From: Brevundimonas sp.
GTDB lineage: Bacteria; Pseudomonadota; Alphaproteobacteria; Caulobacterales; Caulobacteraceae
Direction of reading: 5' to 3'
NCBI RefSeq assembly: GCF_030704825.1
Contig: NZ_JAUYNX010000016.1
Span: forward strand, 124,001 to 188,000
DNA: 64,000 nt
The notes beneath the pieces are model-generated. The model was not told the DNA's origin, ran no database searches, and worked only from the letters and a program-made list of their open reading frames with translations. Positions 17,901 to 26,112 of the stretch are shown here, piece after piece (position 1 is the first letter of the stretch; the number at the start of each line of letters is the position of its first letter). Made by a program: the position numbers and the translations under genes.

Positions 17901-18924
17901 TGTCGCGCGTATGGGCGTCGTCCACGACAAGCAGCTTCGGTCCGCCACCCAGATCGTCGAGGTTCTTGCGGGTCGGCTGGTCGGCCAGCGACAGCACACG
18001 AATGCGGGTTGTTCGATGGGCCGTGTGGTAGCGATCGAGAAATTCGCGCAGCAGCCGGGACTTTCCGACGCCGCCCGCCCCGTTGAGGATGACGACGTTG
18101 GCCCCGTCTTGCGCAAACTCCTGATCGAGCTTTGCCAGATCGGCTTCGCGCCCCTCGAAATGCGTCGCGAGATCGAAGACCGCGCCTTGGCTTTCGAACG
18201 GTTCGAAATACTGTTCGGGCGTGAGCCACGCCCCCGGTTCAGGCTCGCCCAGGAGGGCCTCGCGTTGGCCCCGGAAGAATATGTCGACCAAGCGGATCTG
18301 ATCGTCCTTCGGCAGATCCCGGATGACGCTGGTCAGGCTTTCCATGTCCCACAGTTCCCAACCCGGGAAGGCGCGGATTGCCTCCACGGCCTGCGGGCTG
18401 GCGGTGCGGCTGAGCACAAGCACCTTCTTGGACGCCTTGCCGGTGTAGGCATCGACCGCCGCCTTCACCTTCCCCGGACCAAATTGGTCGTGACGCTTGC
18501 ACTGATAGGAATGCAGCTCGCCGTCCGGGAACAGCACGGACACGTCTTCGCCGTCCTGCTTGTGGCCGGTCTTGCCGGCGCGGCGCACCTCGGCCTCGGG
18601 GTGGCGCGCACGCAATATCCACTCGACGATACGCTCGAATTTTTCCGGATCGAGGCGATCAACCGGGAACGGAACCGCGTAGGTGAGCGGGGTGGCGTTG
18701 CCGTACCCCGCTAGTTCGCGCAGCTGCGCCGGGTCCACCAGCAACGCCTTCGCCAGATCATCCAACTGCGCTTCGCGCGGGCGGGACATTCCCGCCTCCC
18801 ATCGACTGATCGACTGCTGCGTAGTCTTCACACGGCGCGCCAAGTCGGCTTGCGTCGCCATCCCCGCCATCAGGCGGAGCTGCGCTATTCTAATGCCGAG
18901 CTTGGAGTGACGAGGCGCATTCAT
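14917..18924 (-). CDS. XRE-HTH / Mrr-like nuclease / STAND NTPase / helical-repeat protein (Avs-like)
   Basis: A 1335-residue protein. Order: XRE-type helix-turn-helix at about 8-62 (TTQQSISRWEAG); a PD-(D/E)XK domain of Mrr type at about 85-195, with an Asp in DGEDVSV (D127) and the QxK motif YQCK (Q141, K143); a STAND-type ATPase with Walker A GAGGVGKS (282-289), Walker B LLVVDDAH (331-338) and a sensor-like STRP (362-365); then about 900 residues of helical repeats without recognised motifs. A nuclease-STAND-repeat layout is that of antiviral Avs-like proteins, where the repeats sense a phage protein and the nuclease is switched on. The fused DNA-binding domain is unusual and suggests autorepression at the palindrome over its promoter. 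I chose the ATG at 18924; an in-frame GTG at 18933 would add three residues. Antiviral function is inference. Confidence 0.85.
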   Translation of the reverse strand: MNAPRHSKLGIRIAQLRLMAGMATQADLARRVKTTQQSISRWEAGMSRPREAQLDDLAKALLVDPAQLRELAGYGNATPLTYAVPFPVDRLDPEKFERIVEWILRARHPEAEVRRAGKTGHKQDGEDVSVLFPDGELHSYQCKRHDQFGPGKVKAAVDAYTGKASKKVLVLSRTASPQAVEAIRAFPGWELWDMESLTSVIRDLPKDDQIRLVDIFFRGQREALLGEPEPGAWLTPEQYFEPFESQGAVFDLATHFEGREADLAKLDQEFAQDGANVVILNGAGGVGKSRLLREFLDRYHTAHRTTRIRVLSLADQPTRKNLDDLGGGPKLLVVDDAHTRDTLTTVLDYVAVEANQAKLLISTRPYALSRILRETSAYKVDPPPVIELGALPKAEAVALTGRALADYDLDESWAEPIARASSNLPLVALMMTKVIAKESLSLELAKNAEALRNQVLAKFGDAATDIGTESDKRQLRSIVDVLSVVQPFHIEDLQLFDLIATVTAIPAIDASRFLRMLLEGGVIYQRSQEYRLMPDLIADYYIEKSCIAPSGKLSLFAHAILDAVPASLLGNALVNLGRLDWRLTSGDPSNSRLLDGMWQKLRSIDTTYDGRFDAIAEVAIFQPRQALDFVRAAMAEKRLIEALPTILRNVAFAYDYVEETCALLWELGRDDPRETGPHPQHALRVLTDLAGYQVQKPVLYNEKVLDFALGLLDQPEAWKGAHTPLEVLAPILSGEGMTTTSDRRQFTMTPFFVSFDVVRPLRAKLIDHVIDRLPTAEGKRGHRLGMFLSNALRSPHGMLGSSPESSLRKKYKAEFVDTLRRVRAVVEAGGLDAMTAIGIAGGVSWHVQHATGAEADEAKAIFAALPSDLEFRTRAGLMDGWGHTFIGLKDVDQWDTETKKWMRCITDDLRAAFPDPEALLAHMERALLDVRAVRADASSAFVLINEVLADNLPLAKALLADAQTRRQSPMRDFVSNALGVWLRADRQGARGLIRKFLTSGDTDLAAAAAASLSYFRDPEAEDIALLSIGLASADARVASWAVNTLSSWRELSERALLDLTRLVQFTDASMAEQVARLWTGFHRETILDASTREDAEHFLERARRLPELNGHWLETLLSEFSVRHPFLLVEWFFDRVEHAAEMQSFDMRPINYGPYVHVPLRFSESGQGIALQRRVWEWLRAHCDKKNFYFEHHAANLHDAFFLGSADDVVQFFEPLIESASASELTTISGLLKEASQTFIFTHRAFVIRFLERCRAVDRDTYELASERLWSSAVSGMRGGVVGEPTPQDLRMRDGAMEALKVMTRSSAAWELYDNVRRDAERNIERSRREGLEFH

Positions 18925-18929
18925 TTCGC

Positions 18930-18959
18930 ACACATATGTGTACGTTGGAAAGAAGTCAA
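18930..18959 (-). promoter_or_regulatory. Promoter with overlapping palindromic operator of the STAND gene
   Basis: On the minus strand TTGACT (18959-18954) and TATGTG (18936-18931) are spaced 17 bases apart, a plausible housekeeping promoter (strong -35, weak -10). The perfect 12-base palindrome ACACATATGTGT (18930-18941) covers the -10 element. The predicted transcript start falls within a few bases of the ATG at 18924 and no Shine-Dalgarno is visible, so the mRNA may be leaderless. The XRE domain of the encoded protein is the natural candidate to bind here. Confidence 0.5.
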
Positions 18960-18978
18960 TGTCCCGGTTAGTGTGCGG

Positions 18979-19005
18979 AAAAAGCGCGCGTCCCGAAGCG
19001 CGCGC
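18979..19005 (-). terminator. Terminator-like hairpin upstream of the STAND promoter
   Basis: Read on the minus strand, a 7-base GC stem (GCGCGCG at 18999-19005 paired with CGCGCGC at 18984-18990) with an 8-base loop is followed by TTTTT (18983-18979). It could end a transcript coming from 19006-19225, where I see no gene, or simply insulate the STAND promoter. Confidence 0.5.
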
Positions 19006-19225
19006 CCAGCAACTTGGCCGCCCTGTGCCGACCGCTGATGGGGCCGGGGCACCAACTCCAGCGGCGTAGCCGGTGTCGACGACCTGCGGGGACCCACCAT
19101 TCTTCGGCCTTGGCCAAGACGAATGTCCGCTTGCTGGTACGGCTTCAATGTCTGTTGCTGGCGCGGAACGGCCCCTGCACCGAACCTCCTCGCCCGGCGC
19201 GTCTCCGACCCGCTAACCTCCGCGC
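19006..19225. other. Gene-poor stretch next to the STAND locus
   Basis: No convincing coding frame, tRNA or known RNA is seen. An imperfect direct repeat is present: AATGTCCGCTTGCTGG at 19122-19137 and AATGTCTGTTGCTGG at 19147-19161. GTCCGCTT also occurs at 14742-14749, at the other end of the STAND locus, but 8 bases are too short to call an attachment site. Confidence 0.35.
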
Positions 19226-20092
19226 ATGACCGATTCCGCCCGCCTGCCGCTCGAAACCCGGGGCCGCCACTGGCTGGGGCGGCTGCAGACCTGGGCCGAC
19301 CGGGCCGCATGGTCCCGCCACGGCTTCGAATTCCTGATGTTCGGCATCAAGCAGGGCTGGGCCTGTCTGTTCGGGGGGGCGATGCTGGCCCTGCTGCTGG
19401 CGACCCATCTGTGGTGGCCGGACGCGGCGCCGGTCAGCCGGTACGACTTCCTCGTGGTCGGGGCGCTGGCCATCCAGGCGGCGATGCTGGCGCTGAAGCT
19501 GGAGAGCTGGGAGGAGGCGAGGGTGATCTTCGTCTTCCACGTGGTCGGCACGATCATGGAGCTGTTCAAGACGCAGCACGGCTCGTGGATCTATCCGGAG
19601 GACAGCGTGCTGCGGATCGGCATGGTGCCGCTGTTCTCGGGCTTCATGTATGCGGCGGTCGGCAGTTACATCGCCCGCATCCAGCGCATCTTCGACATCC
19701 GCTTCCGCCACTATCCGCCGCTGTGGACGACGTGGGTGCTGGCGGCGGCGATCTACGTCAACTTCTTCGCCCATCACTGGCTGCCGGATGTGCGGCTGGG
19801 GTTGTTCGCGGCGACGGCGGTTCTGTTCGGGCGGGGCTGGTTCTATTTCACCCCGGACCGAAAGCGGCGCGCGATGCCGTTCCTGCTGGGGTTCTTCCTC
19901 GTCGCGACCTTCATCTGGCTGGCCGAGAACATCGCGACCTTCGCCAACGCCTGGGTCTATCCGTCCCAGAGCGACGGCTGGCATCCGGTGTCGGTCGAGA
20001 AGCTGGGCAGCTGGTTCCTGCTGATGATGATCAGCGTCGTGCTGGTGTCGCTGGTGCGCCGGCCGGAGGAAGAGCCGGCGCGGGAGGGCTAG
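19226..20092 (+). CDS. DUF817 family integral membrane protein
   Basis: A 288-residue membrane protein with roughly eight hydrophobic segments. The segment MFGIKQGWACLFGG and the region KLESWEEARVIFVFHVVGTIMELFKT...GSWIYPE are typical of the DUF817 family, whose function is unknown. It ends 4 bases inside the convergent histidine kinase gene. The start ATG at 19226 is the first in a frame that then runs clean. Confidence 0.85.
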   Translation: MTDSARLPLETRGRHWLGRLQTWADRAAWSRHGFEFLMFGIKQGWACLFGGAMLALLLATHLWWPDAAPVSRYDFLVVGALAIQAAMLALKLESWEEARVIFVFHVVGTIMELFKTQHGSWIYPEDSVLRIGMVPLFSGFMYAAVGSYIARIQRIFDIRFRHYPPLWTTWVLAAAIYVNFFAHHWLPDVRLGLFAATAVLFGRGWFYFTPDRKRRAMPFLLGFFLVATFIWLAENIATFANAWVYPSQSDGWHPVSVEKLGSWFLLMMISVVLVSLVRRPEEEPAREG

Positions 20093-21678
20093 GTCGCCGT
20101 CTCCTCCGCCAGCGGGAGGGCCAGTTCGAAGACGGCGCCCTCCGCCGACGGGACCAGCTCCAGCGTCGCCTGGCTGGCGGCCAGCAGGGCGCGGGCGATG
20201 GACAGGCCCAGACCGGCCCCGCCCTCGCCCCGCCGGGTGGTGAAGAAGGGCTCGAAGACGCGGCCGGCGTCGGCCGGGGCGACGCCGGGGCCGTCGTCCG
20301 AGACGGTCAGCACCAGCCGGTCGCCGACGGGCCTCGCCTCGACGGTCACCGCGGCCGCGCCGGCCTGGCGGCTGTTCTCCAGCAGGGTCGACAGAACCAT
20401 CTCCACCGTCGAGGCGGGGACGGCGACGCGCGGCGCATCCGCCGGCAGGCGGACGGTGATGGCCAGCCGGTCCGAGCGGGCGTCCACCGCCTTCATCACC
20501 GGCGGGCGGGGGTCGACCGACAGGCCCGCCTCGGGCCGGGCCATGTCGGCGCGGGCGAGGTCGAGCAGGCGGGTGACCAGGGCCGACAGGCGGCGGCCGT
20601 CGGCGGCGATGTTGTTGAGGAAGCGCCGGCGCTGGTCCGGCTCCATGTCGTCGTGGTCCTGCAGCAGTTCGACCGCGCCCTGGATGCCGGCCAGCGGGGT
20701 CTTGAACTCGTGGCTGACGGCGGCGGCGAAGTCGCGCAGATAGCGGGAGCGGCGGTCGACGGCCTGGGCCATGCGGCCGAAATCCTCGTAGAGGGCGCGG
20801 ATCTCGACGGCGGCGGTGGCGGGCGTGGGCGGCAGGGGGCCGCCGCCCGTGGCGACGTCGCGGGCGGCGCGGCTGAGCGCCTCGATGGGGCCGGCGATGC
20901 CGCGGGCGACCAGCACGGCGAGAAAGGCGATCAGGCCGAGGGTGCCGACGATGCCGAGGCCGATCTTGATCCGGTCCTGGTAGATGCCGCGGAACAGGGC
21001 GCGGGGCGAGCGCGAGGTCAGGATCACGCCCCGGACCTGGCCGTCCACGACCACCGGCCGGGCGTGGTGGATGCGCAGGCCGGAGGCGCGGCTGAGCCAC
21101 TCCATCGAATAGCGCGGGCGATAGGCGTCGTTGCGGCGCAGGACGGTGCGGGCCTGGCCGGACAGGGCGGCGCGCACCTCGACCAGGTCGCCCAGTCCGC
21201 CGCCCCGGCCATGGCCGCGGATCACCACCCCCCGGCGGTCGAGGAAGAGGATGGAGGCCAGGGTCGTGCGGCTGGTGCGCTCCATGACCGGATCGAGCCG
21301 GGCCGCGACGGCGACGGCGTCCGGGTCTGGCGGGGCGGTCGGGACGCGCGCCGGCGGCCGGGCCGGCAGGATCGGCGTCGAGCCCAGGTCGATGGTCGCG
21401 GCCTCGGGCTGATAATAGCCGGGGGCGAGGCGGGCGGCGGGGTCGAAGGGGAGGACGACCGCTCCCGGCCAGCCGGTTTCGGCCATGGCGGAAAGGGCCG
21501 CGGCCTGGGCGATCAGCTCGGCCTCGGTCTGGCGCACCAGGGTGTTCTCGTAGACGCGCAGGAAGATGGCGCTGAGCCCCGGCAGGATGGCGGCGAACAT
21601 CAGCACCGAGAGCAGGATGGTCCGCAGCCTGAGCGCCGGCCAGTGCGATCGGACGAAGGCCCGGAACCGCGCGATCAC
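20089..21678 (-). CDS. Membrane sensor histidine kinase (HisKA)
   Basis: A 529-residue kinase with a transmembrane helix near 22-42, a periplasmic sensor segment, a second helix near 245-265, HAMP-like linker, H-box SHEFKTPLAG (His near 323), an N-box variant ENSRQAG, G1 DDGPGVAP and G2 GAGLGLSIA. It should autophosphorylate and pass phosphate to the response regulator encoded just upstream. The GTG at 21678 overlaps the regulator's stop (GTGTGA), so the two are coupled. The sensor part resembles stress or envelope sensors; the signal is unknown. Confidence 0.88.
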   Translation of the reverse strand: MIARFRAFVRSHWPALRLRTILLSVLMFAAILPGLSAIFLRVYENTLVRQTEAELIAQAAALSAMAETGWPGAVVLPFDPAARLAPGYYQPEAATIDLGSTPILPARPPARVPTAPPDPDAVAVAARLDPVMERTSRTTLASILFLDRRGVVIRGHGRGGGLGDLVEVRAALSGQARTVLRRNDAYRPRYSMEWLSRASGLRIHHARPVVVDGQVRGVILTSRSPRALFRGIYQDRIKIGLGIVGTLGLIAFLAVLVARGIAGPIEALSRAARDVATGGGPLPPTPATAAVEIRALYEDFGRMAQAVDRRSRYLRDFAAAVSHEFKTPLAGIQGAVELLQDHDDMEPDQRRRFLNNIAADGRRLSALVTRLLDLARADMARPEAGLSVDPRPPVMKAVDARSDRLAITVRLPADAPRVAVPASTVEMVLSTLLENSRQAGAAAVTVEARPVGDRLVLTVSDDGPGVAPADAGRVFEPFFTTRRGEGGAGLGLSIARALLAASQATLELVPSAEGAVFELALPLAEETAT

Positions 21679-22385
21679 ACCGCCGCGCCGAGGCAGGGGC
21701 CGAGCTGGTAACCGACGCCGGCCCGGGTCTCGATCACGTCCGCCCCGCCGACCGAGGCGAATTTGGCGCGCAGGTTGCGGACGTGGCTGTCGATGGTGCG
21801 GTCGGTCATGGCGAAGCCGGGGCCGTGGACGCGGTCGATGATGGCGTCGCGGGTGAAGACCCGGCGCGGGGCGTCGGCCAGCACCCGGACGATGCTGAAT
21901 TCGGTCACCGTCAGCGGCACCTCGACCTCCTGCCAGCGCGCGCGCCAGCCGTCGGCGTCGAGGCTGAGGCGGCCCCAGGCGAAATGGCCGGCGGTTGGCG
22001 GCGGCGGGGTGCGGGCCGCCCGGCGCAGGATGGCTGCGACCCGGGCCACCACCTCGCGCGGGCTGAAGGGTTTGACGACATAGTCGTCGGCCCCCAGCTC
22101 CATGCCCAGCACCCGGTCGATCTCGTCGTCGCGCGACGACAGGAACAGGATCGGCAGGTCGCCCCGGGCGCGGATGCGGCGGCAGGTTTCGATCCCGTCC
22201 ATGCGCGGCATGTTGATGTCCAGCACCACCAGATCGGGCGCGCGCAGGGCGATCTCGGCCAGGGCGGCCTCGCCGTCCGCCGCCTCGCGGGTGGCCAGGC
22301 CGGCCTTCTGCAGGGCGAAGGTCAGGAGGTCGCGGATGTGCGGGTCGTCGTCGACCACCAGGACGGTGCATTGCATGATCGCCAT
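21675..22385 (-). CDS. OmpR/PhoB-family response regulator
   Basis: A 236-residue regulator: receiver domain with Asp56 as phosphoacceptor (VVLDINMPRMDG) and the conserved Lys in VVKPFS, then a winged-helix DNA-binding domain (TEFSIVRVLADAPRRVFTRD, RTIDSHVRNLRAK). The GGGAGG site 6 bases before the ATG at 22385 supports this start. It is preceded by the DUF4173 gene (stop 3 bases before this start) and followed by the kinase gene, so the three form one operon. Confidence 0.93.
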   Translation of the reverse strand: MAIMQCTVLVVDDDPHIRDLLTFALQKAGLATREAADGEAALAEIALRAPDLVVLDINMPRMDGIETCRRIRARGDLPILFLSSRDDEIDRVLGMELGADDYVVKPFSPREVVARVAAILRRAARTPPPPTAGHFAWGRLSLDADGWRARWQEVEVPLTVTEFSIVRVLADAPRRVFTRDAIIDRVHGPGFAMTDRTIDSHVRNLRAKFASVGGADVIETRAGVGYQLGPCLGAAV

Positions 22386-22387
22386 GT

Positions 22388-23983
22388 TCAGCCTCCCGCC
22401 GGCGAGGTCAACGGTTCAGGCGCGGGCCAGGCCGCCGGCGGCGGGACCGCGACCACCGGCGCGGGCGGCGGCGGGGGCGGGATCAGGCGACCGTCCAGGC
22501 GTCGCGGGCCCGGCTTCGGCGGCGACAGGGGCCGGTCCCGCGTCAGGGCCTCGACCCGGTCGAGACGGCGCTGGTCGCGCCAGGTCCAGCCGCGCCATTC
22601 GCCCAGGCCGCGGCGGACATCGGCGAGGACCTCGCGGCGGACGGCGGCCGCGCGGTCGCGCAGGTCGGGGTCGTCGGTGGTCTGCTCCAGCTCGACGAGG
22701 GAGACCAGAGCCGGAGCGCCGAGGCCGCGCAGATAGCCGAGGTCCAGCTCGACCCCGCGGCCCCCGACCTCGCGGGCATGGCGCACGTTCCAGGCGGCGG
22801 CGACGGCGCCCAGGTCGATCACGCTGACCATGGCCAGGACGGCCAGGACGACGCGGACATTGGCGTCGATCAGCCAGTGGGCCGGGCGGTCGCGCAGCAT
22901 GCGCCAGCAGATCAGCAGCAGGCCGATCCCGACCAGGATCATCCAGAGCATGGCGGCGATGCGGAAACGGGTCAGGGCGTAGGATTCGATGTAGTCGGCG
23001 GTGCGCAGCAGGCTGGAGGCGACCAGCACGAGGTTCTGGCCGACCCAGACCACCACCAGCCCGCGCACCAGCGGGCGCCGGGCCGTGTCCGAGCCCGGCT
23101 GCAGGGCGATCAGCACGAACAGCCCGGCCAGCAGGGCGGTGACGATCAGCGGATACGCCCCGCGGTGGGCGTAGTCGGCCAGGCCCATGTCGCCGGGCAA
23201 GGGAGCGCCGCTCCACAGGAAGGCGATGTCGAGGCCGTTCTGCAGGGTGAAGACGGCGTTGAAGACGATCAGCGACCAGGTGATGGAGGTGGTCAGGGCG
23301 GCCGACGGTCGGGCCGGGCCGCGCGTCGGCAGGGCGATCAGCCCGCGCCGCCAGCGGGGGCGGAGCGCGCCCAGCGTCATGACGGCCACGACGGACCACA
23401 GGATGACGCGCGCGACGCTGTCTTCCGGCAGGGCCGGCGCGGCCAGGCCGGCGAGGAAGTCAGAAATCAGCGGATTGGCCGCCGCGAACAGGGCCAGGAA
23501 GACCGCGCCGCCGACCACCGGCATGACCAGCAGGCCCAGGACCGCGACCGCGGACGGCCCCGTGCGGCGGCGCTTCAGCCGGGACAGGCGGAACAGGTCG
23601 ATCGCCGGGCCGGCCAGTCCGACCGCGCCGAGGACCACGAACCGCTGCGCCCAGGCCCAGGCCGGCTCGCCGGCGCGGACCCGGGCCGACAGTACGGCCA
23701 CGGCCGTCGCCAGGCCGAACAGGATCCAGGCCAGCGGGCCGGGCCGGTCCATCATGATCAGGGCAAGGGCGGCGGCGGCGGCGACGGCGGCGAGGGCGCG
23801 CCGCTCGCGCAGCAGTCCGGGGCGCGCCACGATGAGCGCCCCGAGCCAGGCCAGGGCGAACAGACCGACGGTGGAGCCGGGCTCGTGCCAGACGAAGAAG
23901 GCGTCGGCCAGGGCCACGAGGGCGGCGGCGAGGCCGGCCTTCAGCCAGAAGGACGAGCGGGACAGTATGGATGGGCGATGCAT
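22388..23983 (-). CDS. DUF4173 (DUF4153-like) multi-pass membrane protein
   Basis: A 531-residue inner-membrane protein with about twelve hydrophobic segments. The region LDIAFLWSGAPLP followed by the small-residue segment around YAHRGAYPLIVTALLAG is typical of DUF4173 proteins. The C-terminal 60 residues are proline-rich and probably disordered. The ATG at 23983 has an AGGGAGG ribosome-binding site; the longer frame to 24163 is not used. It heads an operon with a two-component system, so it may be its target or an accessory sensor. Confidence 0.8.
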   Translation of the reverse strand: MHRPSILSRSSFWLKAGLAAALVALADAFFVWHEPGSTVGLFALAWLGALIVARPGLLRERRALAAVAAAAALALIMMDRPGPLAWILFGLATAVAVLSARVRAGEPAWAWAQRFVVLGAVGLAGPAIDLFRLSRLKRRRTGPSAVAVLGLLVMPVVGGAVFLALFAAANPLISDFLAGLAAPALPEDSVARVILWSVVAVMTLGALRPRWRRGLIALPTRGPARPSAALTTSITWSLIVFNAVFTLQNGLDIAFLWSGAPLPGDMGLADYAHRGAYPLIVTALLAGLFVLIALQPGSDTARRPLVRGLVVVWVGQNLVLVASSLLRTADYIESYALTRFRIAAMLWMILVGIGLLLICWRMLRDRPAHWLIDANVRVVLAVLAMVSVIDLGAVAAAWNVRHAREVGGRGVELDLGYLRGLGAPALVSLVELEQTTDDPDLRDRAAAVRREVLADVRRGLGEWRGWTWRDQRRLDRVEALTRDRPLSPPKPGPRRLDGRLIPPPPPPAPVVAVPPPAAWPAPEPLTSPAGG

Positions 23984-24147
23984 GCGGGCCTCCCTTGCGG
24001 TTCCGCTTGTCGCCGCGCCGCGTCCACCCGGGTTGCGCCCGCCGGGGATTATCGGCGCAGAGGCCGTGCAGGACCGGTGCAGGGGCGGGCGGATGCTTGC
24101 CGGGGGGCGGCGAAAACTCCTAGGAGGGAGGGCGGAGCGGAGCGCCC

Positions 24148-25731
24148 ATGACCACCACCACAACCGACGTCGTCATCCTCGGCGGGGGCCACAACGGACT
24201 GGTGTGCGCCTTCTATCTGGCGCGGGCCGGGCTGAAGGTGACGGTTCTGGAGCGGCGACATGTGGTCGGCGGGGCGGCGGTGACCGAGGAATTCCATCCC
24301 GGCTTCCGCAACTCCACCGCCAGCTACACCGTCAGCCTGCTGAACCCGAAGATCATCGCCGATCTGGAACTGGCGCGGCACGGCCTGCGGGTGGTGGAGC
24401 GCAAGGTCTCCAACTTCCTGCCCTTCGAAGACGGGCGGCATTTCCTCGCGGGCGAGGGACGGACGCAGGGGGAACTGGCGAAATTCTCCGCGCGGGATGC
24501 GGAGCGGCTGCCCGATTACGAGGCGCGGCTGGAGGTCGTGGCCTCGGTGCTGCGCGACTGGATCCTGAAGGCGCCGCCCAACATGGTCGAGGGCGGCTGG
24601 ATGGCCATGCTGCCCGAACTGCTCAAGGGCGCGTCCCTGGGCAAGCAGGCGGCGGGGCTGGACGTCGCTGGCCGGCGCGACCTGCTGGACCTGTTCGCCA
24701 AGTCGGCCGGCGACTGGCTGGACGGCTGGTTCGAGAGCGACCCGATCAAGGCCCTGTTCGGCTTCGACAGCGTCGTGGGCAACTACGCCAGCCCCTATAC
24801 GCCGGGCTCGGCCTATGTGCTGCTGCATCACGTCTTCGGCGAGGTGAACGGGCGCAAGGGCGTCTGGGGCCACGCCATGGGCGGCATGGGGGCGATCACC
24901 CGCGCCATGGCCGCGGCCTGCGCCGAACAGGGCGTCGATGTCCGGCTGGAGACGCCGGTCGCCGAGGTGCTGACGGAAAAGGGCCGGGCCGTGGGCGCGG
25001 TCACCGAGGCCGGGGACGTGGTGCGGGCCCGAGCCGTCGTGTCCAACCTGCATCCGCGCCTGCTGTTCGAGCGGTTCGTGGACGACGCCGTCGTGCCGGC
25101 GGACTTCCGCGAGCGGATCGGAAACTACCAGTCCGGTTCGGGCACCTTCCGCATGAATGTGGCCCTGTCGGAGCTGCCGAACTTCACCAGCCTGCCGGGG
25201 CAGGGCGACCACCTGACCGCCGGCATCATCATCGCGCCGTCGCTGGGCTACATGGACCGGGCCCACGCCGAGGCGCGGCTGAACGGCTGGTCGTCGAAGC
25301 CGATCGTCGAGATGCTGATCCCCTCGACCCTGGACGACAGCCTGGCGCCCCCCGGTCAGCACGTCGCCAGCCTGTTCTGCCAGCATGTCGATCCGACGCT
25401 GGCGGACGAGCACCGCGACACGGTGGCCGATCTGATGATCGACACGGTCGACGCCCATGCGCCGGGGTTCAAGGCGTCGGTGGTCGGCCGGCTGGCGCTG
25501 GGGCCGCGCGATCTGGAGCGGCGCTTCGGCCTGGTGGGCGGGGACATCTTCCACGGCCGGCTGTCGCTGGACCAGCTATTCAGCGCCCGGCCGGTGCTGG
25601 GCCACGCCGATCACCGGATGCCGGTTCCCGGCCTCTATCTGTGCGGATCGGGCGCCCATCCGGGCGGCGGCGTCACCGGCGCCCCGGGACACAATGCGGC
25701 GCGGGCGGTGCTGAAGGATCTGGGGCGGTAG
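24148..25731 (+). CDS. Phytoene-dehydrogenase-like FAD oxidoreductase
   Basis: A 527-residue flavoprotein. The dinucleotide-binding motif VVILGGGHNGLV (about 8-18) opens the protein, and the C-terminal FAD motif GLYLCGSGAHPGGGVTG is present near 497-513. This places it with the NAD(P)/FAD-dependent oxidoreductases related to phytoene desaturase and PYROXD2. There are no carotenoid genes nearby, so a carotenoid role is not supported. It is divergent from the DUF4173 operon. Confidence 0.85.
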   Translation: MTTTTTDVVILGGGHNGLVCAFYLARAGLKVTVLERRHVVGGAAVTEEFHPGFRNSTASYTVSLLNPKIIADLELARHGLRVVERKVSNFLPFEDGRHFLAGEGRTQGELAKFSARDAERLPDYEARLEVVASVLRDWILKAPPNMVEGGWMAMLPELLKGASLGKQAAGLDVAGRRDLLDLFAKSAGDWLDGWFESDPIKALFGFDSVVGNYASPYTPGSAYVLLHHVFGEVNGRKGVWGHAMGGMGAITRAMAAACAEQGVDVRLETPVAEVLTEKGRAVGAVTEAGDVVRARAVVSNLHPRLLFERFVDDAVVPADFRERIGNYQSGSGTFRMNVALSELPNFTSLPGQGDHLTAGIIIAPSLGYMDRAHAEARLNGWSSKPIVEMLIPSTLDDSLAPPGQHVASLFCQHVDPTLADEHRDTVADLMIDTVDAHAPGFKASVVGRLALGPRDLERRFGLVGGDIFHGRLSLDQLFSARPVLGHADHRMPVPGLYLCGSGAHPGGGVTGAPGHNAARAVLKDLGR

Positions 25732-25734
25732 GCC

Positions 25735-26112
25735 TCAGACGTTCTCCACGCCCATGGCCTGCATCAGGGCGTCGCGGACGGCGGCCTCGGTGAAGGGCTT
25801 CTGGATGGTGGCCTGGCCGCGCCATTCGTCTGGCAGACCGCCCTCGCCGTAGCCGGTCGAGAAGACGAAGGGCACGCCGCGGTCTTTCAGGGCCTGGGCG
25901 ATCGGGAAGACCTGGCGACCGGCGACGTTGACGTCCAGCAGGGCGGCGTCGAGCGGCTCGCCGCCCGTGGCCATGGCGAGCCCCTCGTCCACGGTGGACG
26001 CGGGGCCGACCGGGGTGCAGCCCATATCCTCGAGGATGGTTTCCAGCAGCATGGCGACGAGCGATTCGTCCTCCACCACCAGGACGCGACGGCCCGACAA
26101 CGCCTGGCTCAT
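25735..26112 (-). CDS. Single-domain response regulator (CheY-like)
   Basis: A 125-residue receiver domain without an output domain. The acidic pair ED (about 14-15), the phosphoacceptor Asp60 (ALLDVNVAG) and Lys in IQKPFT (about 107) are all present. It overlaps the HWE kinase gene by 4 bases and is most likely its phosphate receiver. Such pairs in alphaproteobacteria often act in general stress or light signalling; the output is not known here. Confidence 0.88.
   Translation of the reverse strand: MSQALSGRRVLVVEDESLVAMLLETILEDMGCTPVGPASTVDEGLAMATGGEPLDAALLDVNVAGRQVFPIAQALKDRGVPFVFSTGYGEGGLPDEWRGQATIQKPFTEAAVRDALMQAMGVENV

Noticed and set aside
14742..19132. Matching 8-mer GTCCGCTT at both ends of the STAND locus as an attachment-site pair
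   Set aside because: Eight bases are expected by chance in this GC-rich sequence, there is no integrase and no tRNA gene, and this 8-mer is part of commonly dispersed repeats.
19006..19225. A decayed gene or tRNA fragment in the STAND locus flank
   Set aside because: No frame shows family features and no cloverleaf or TTCGA-type loop was found.
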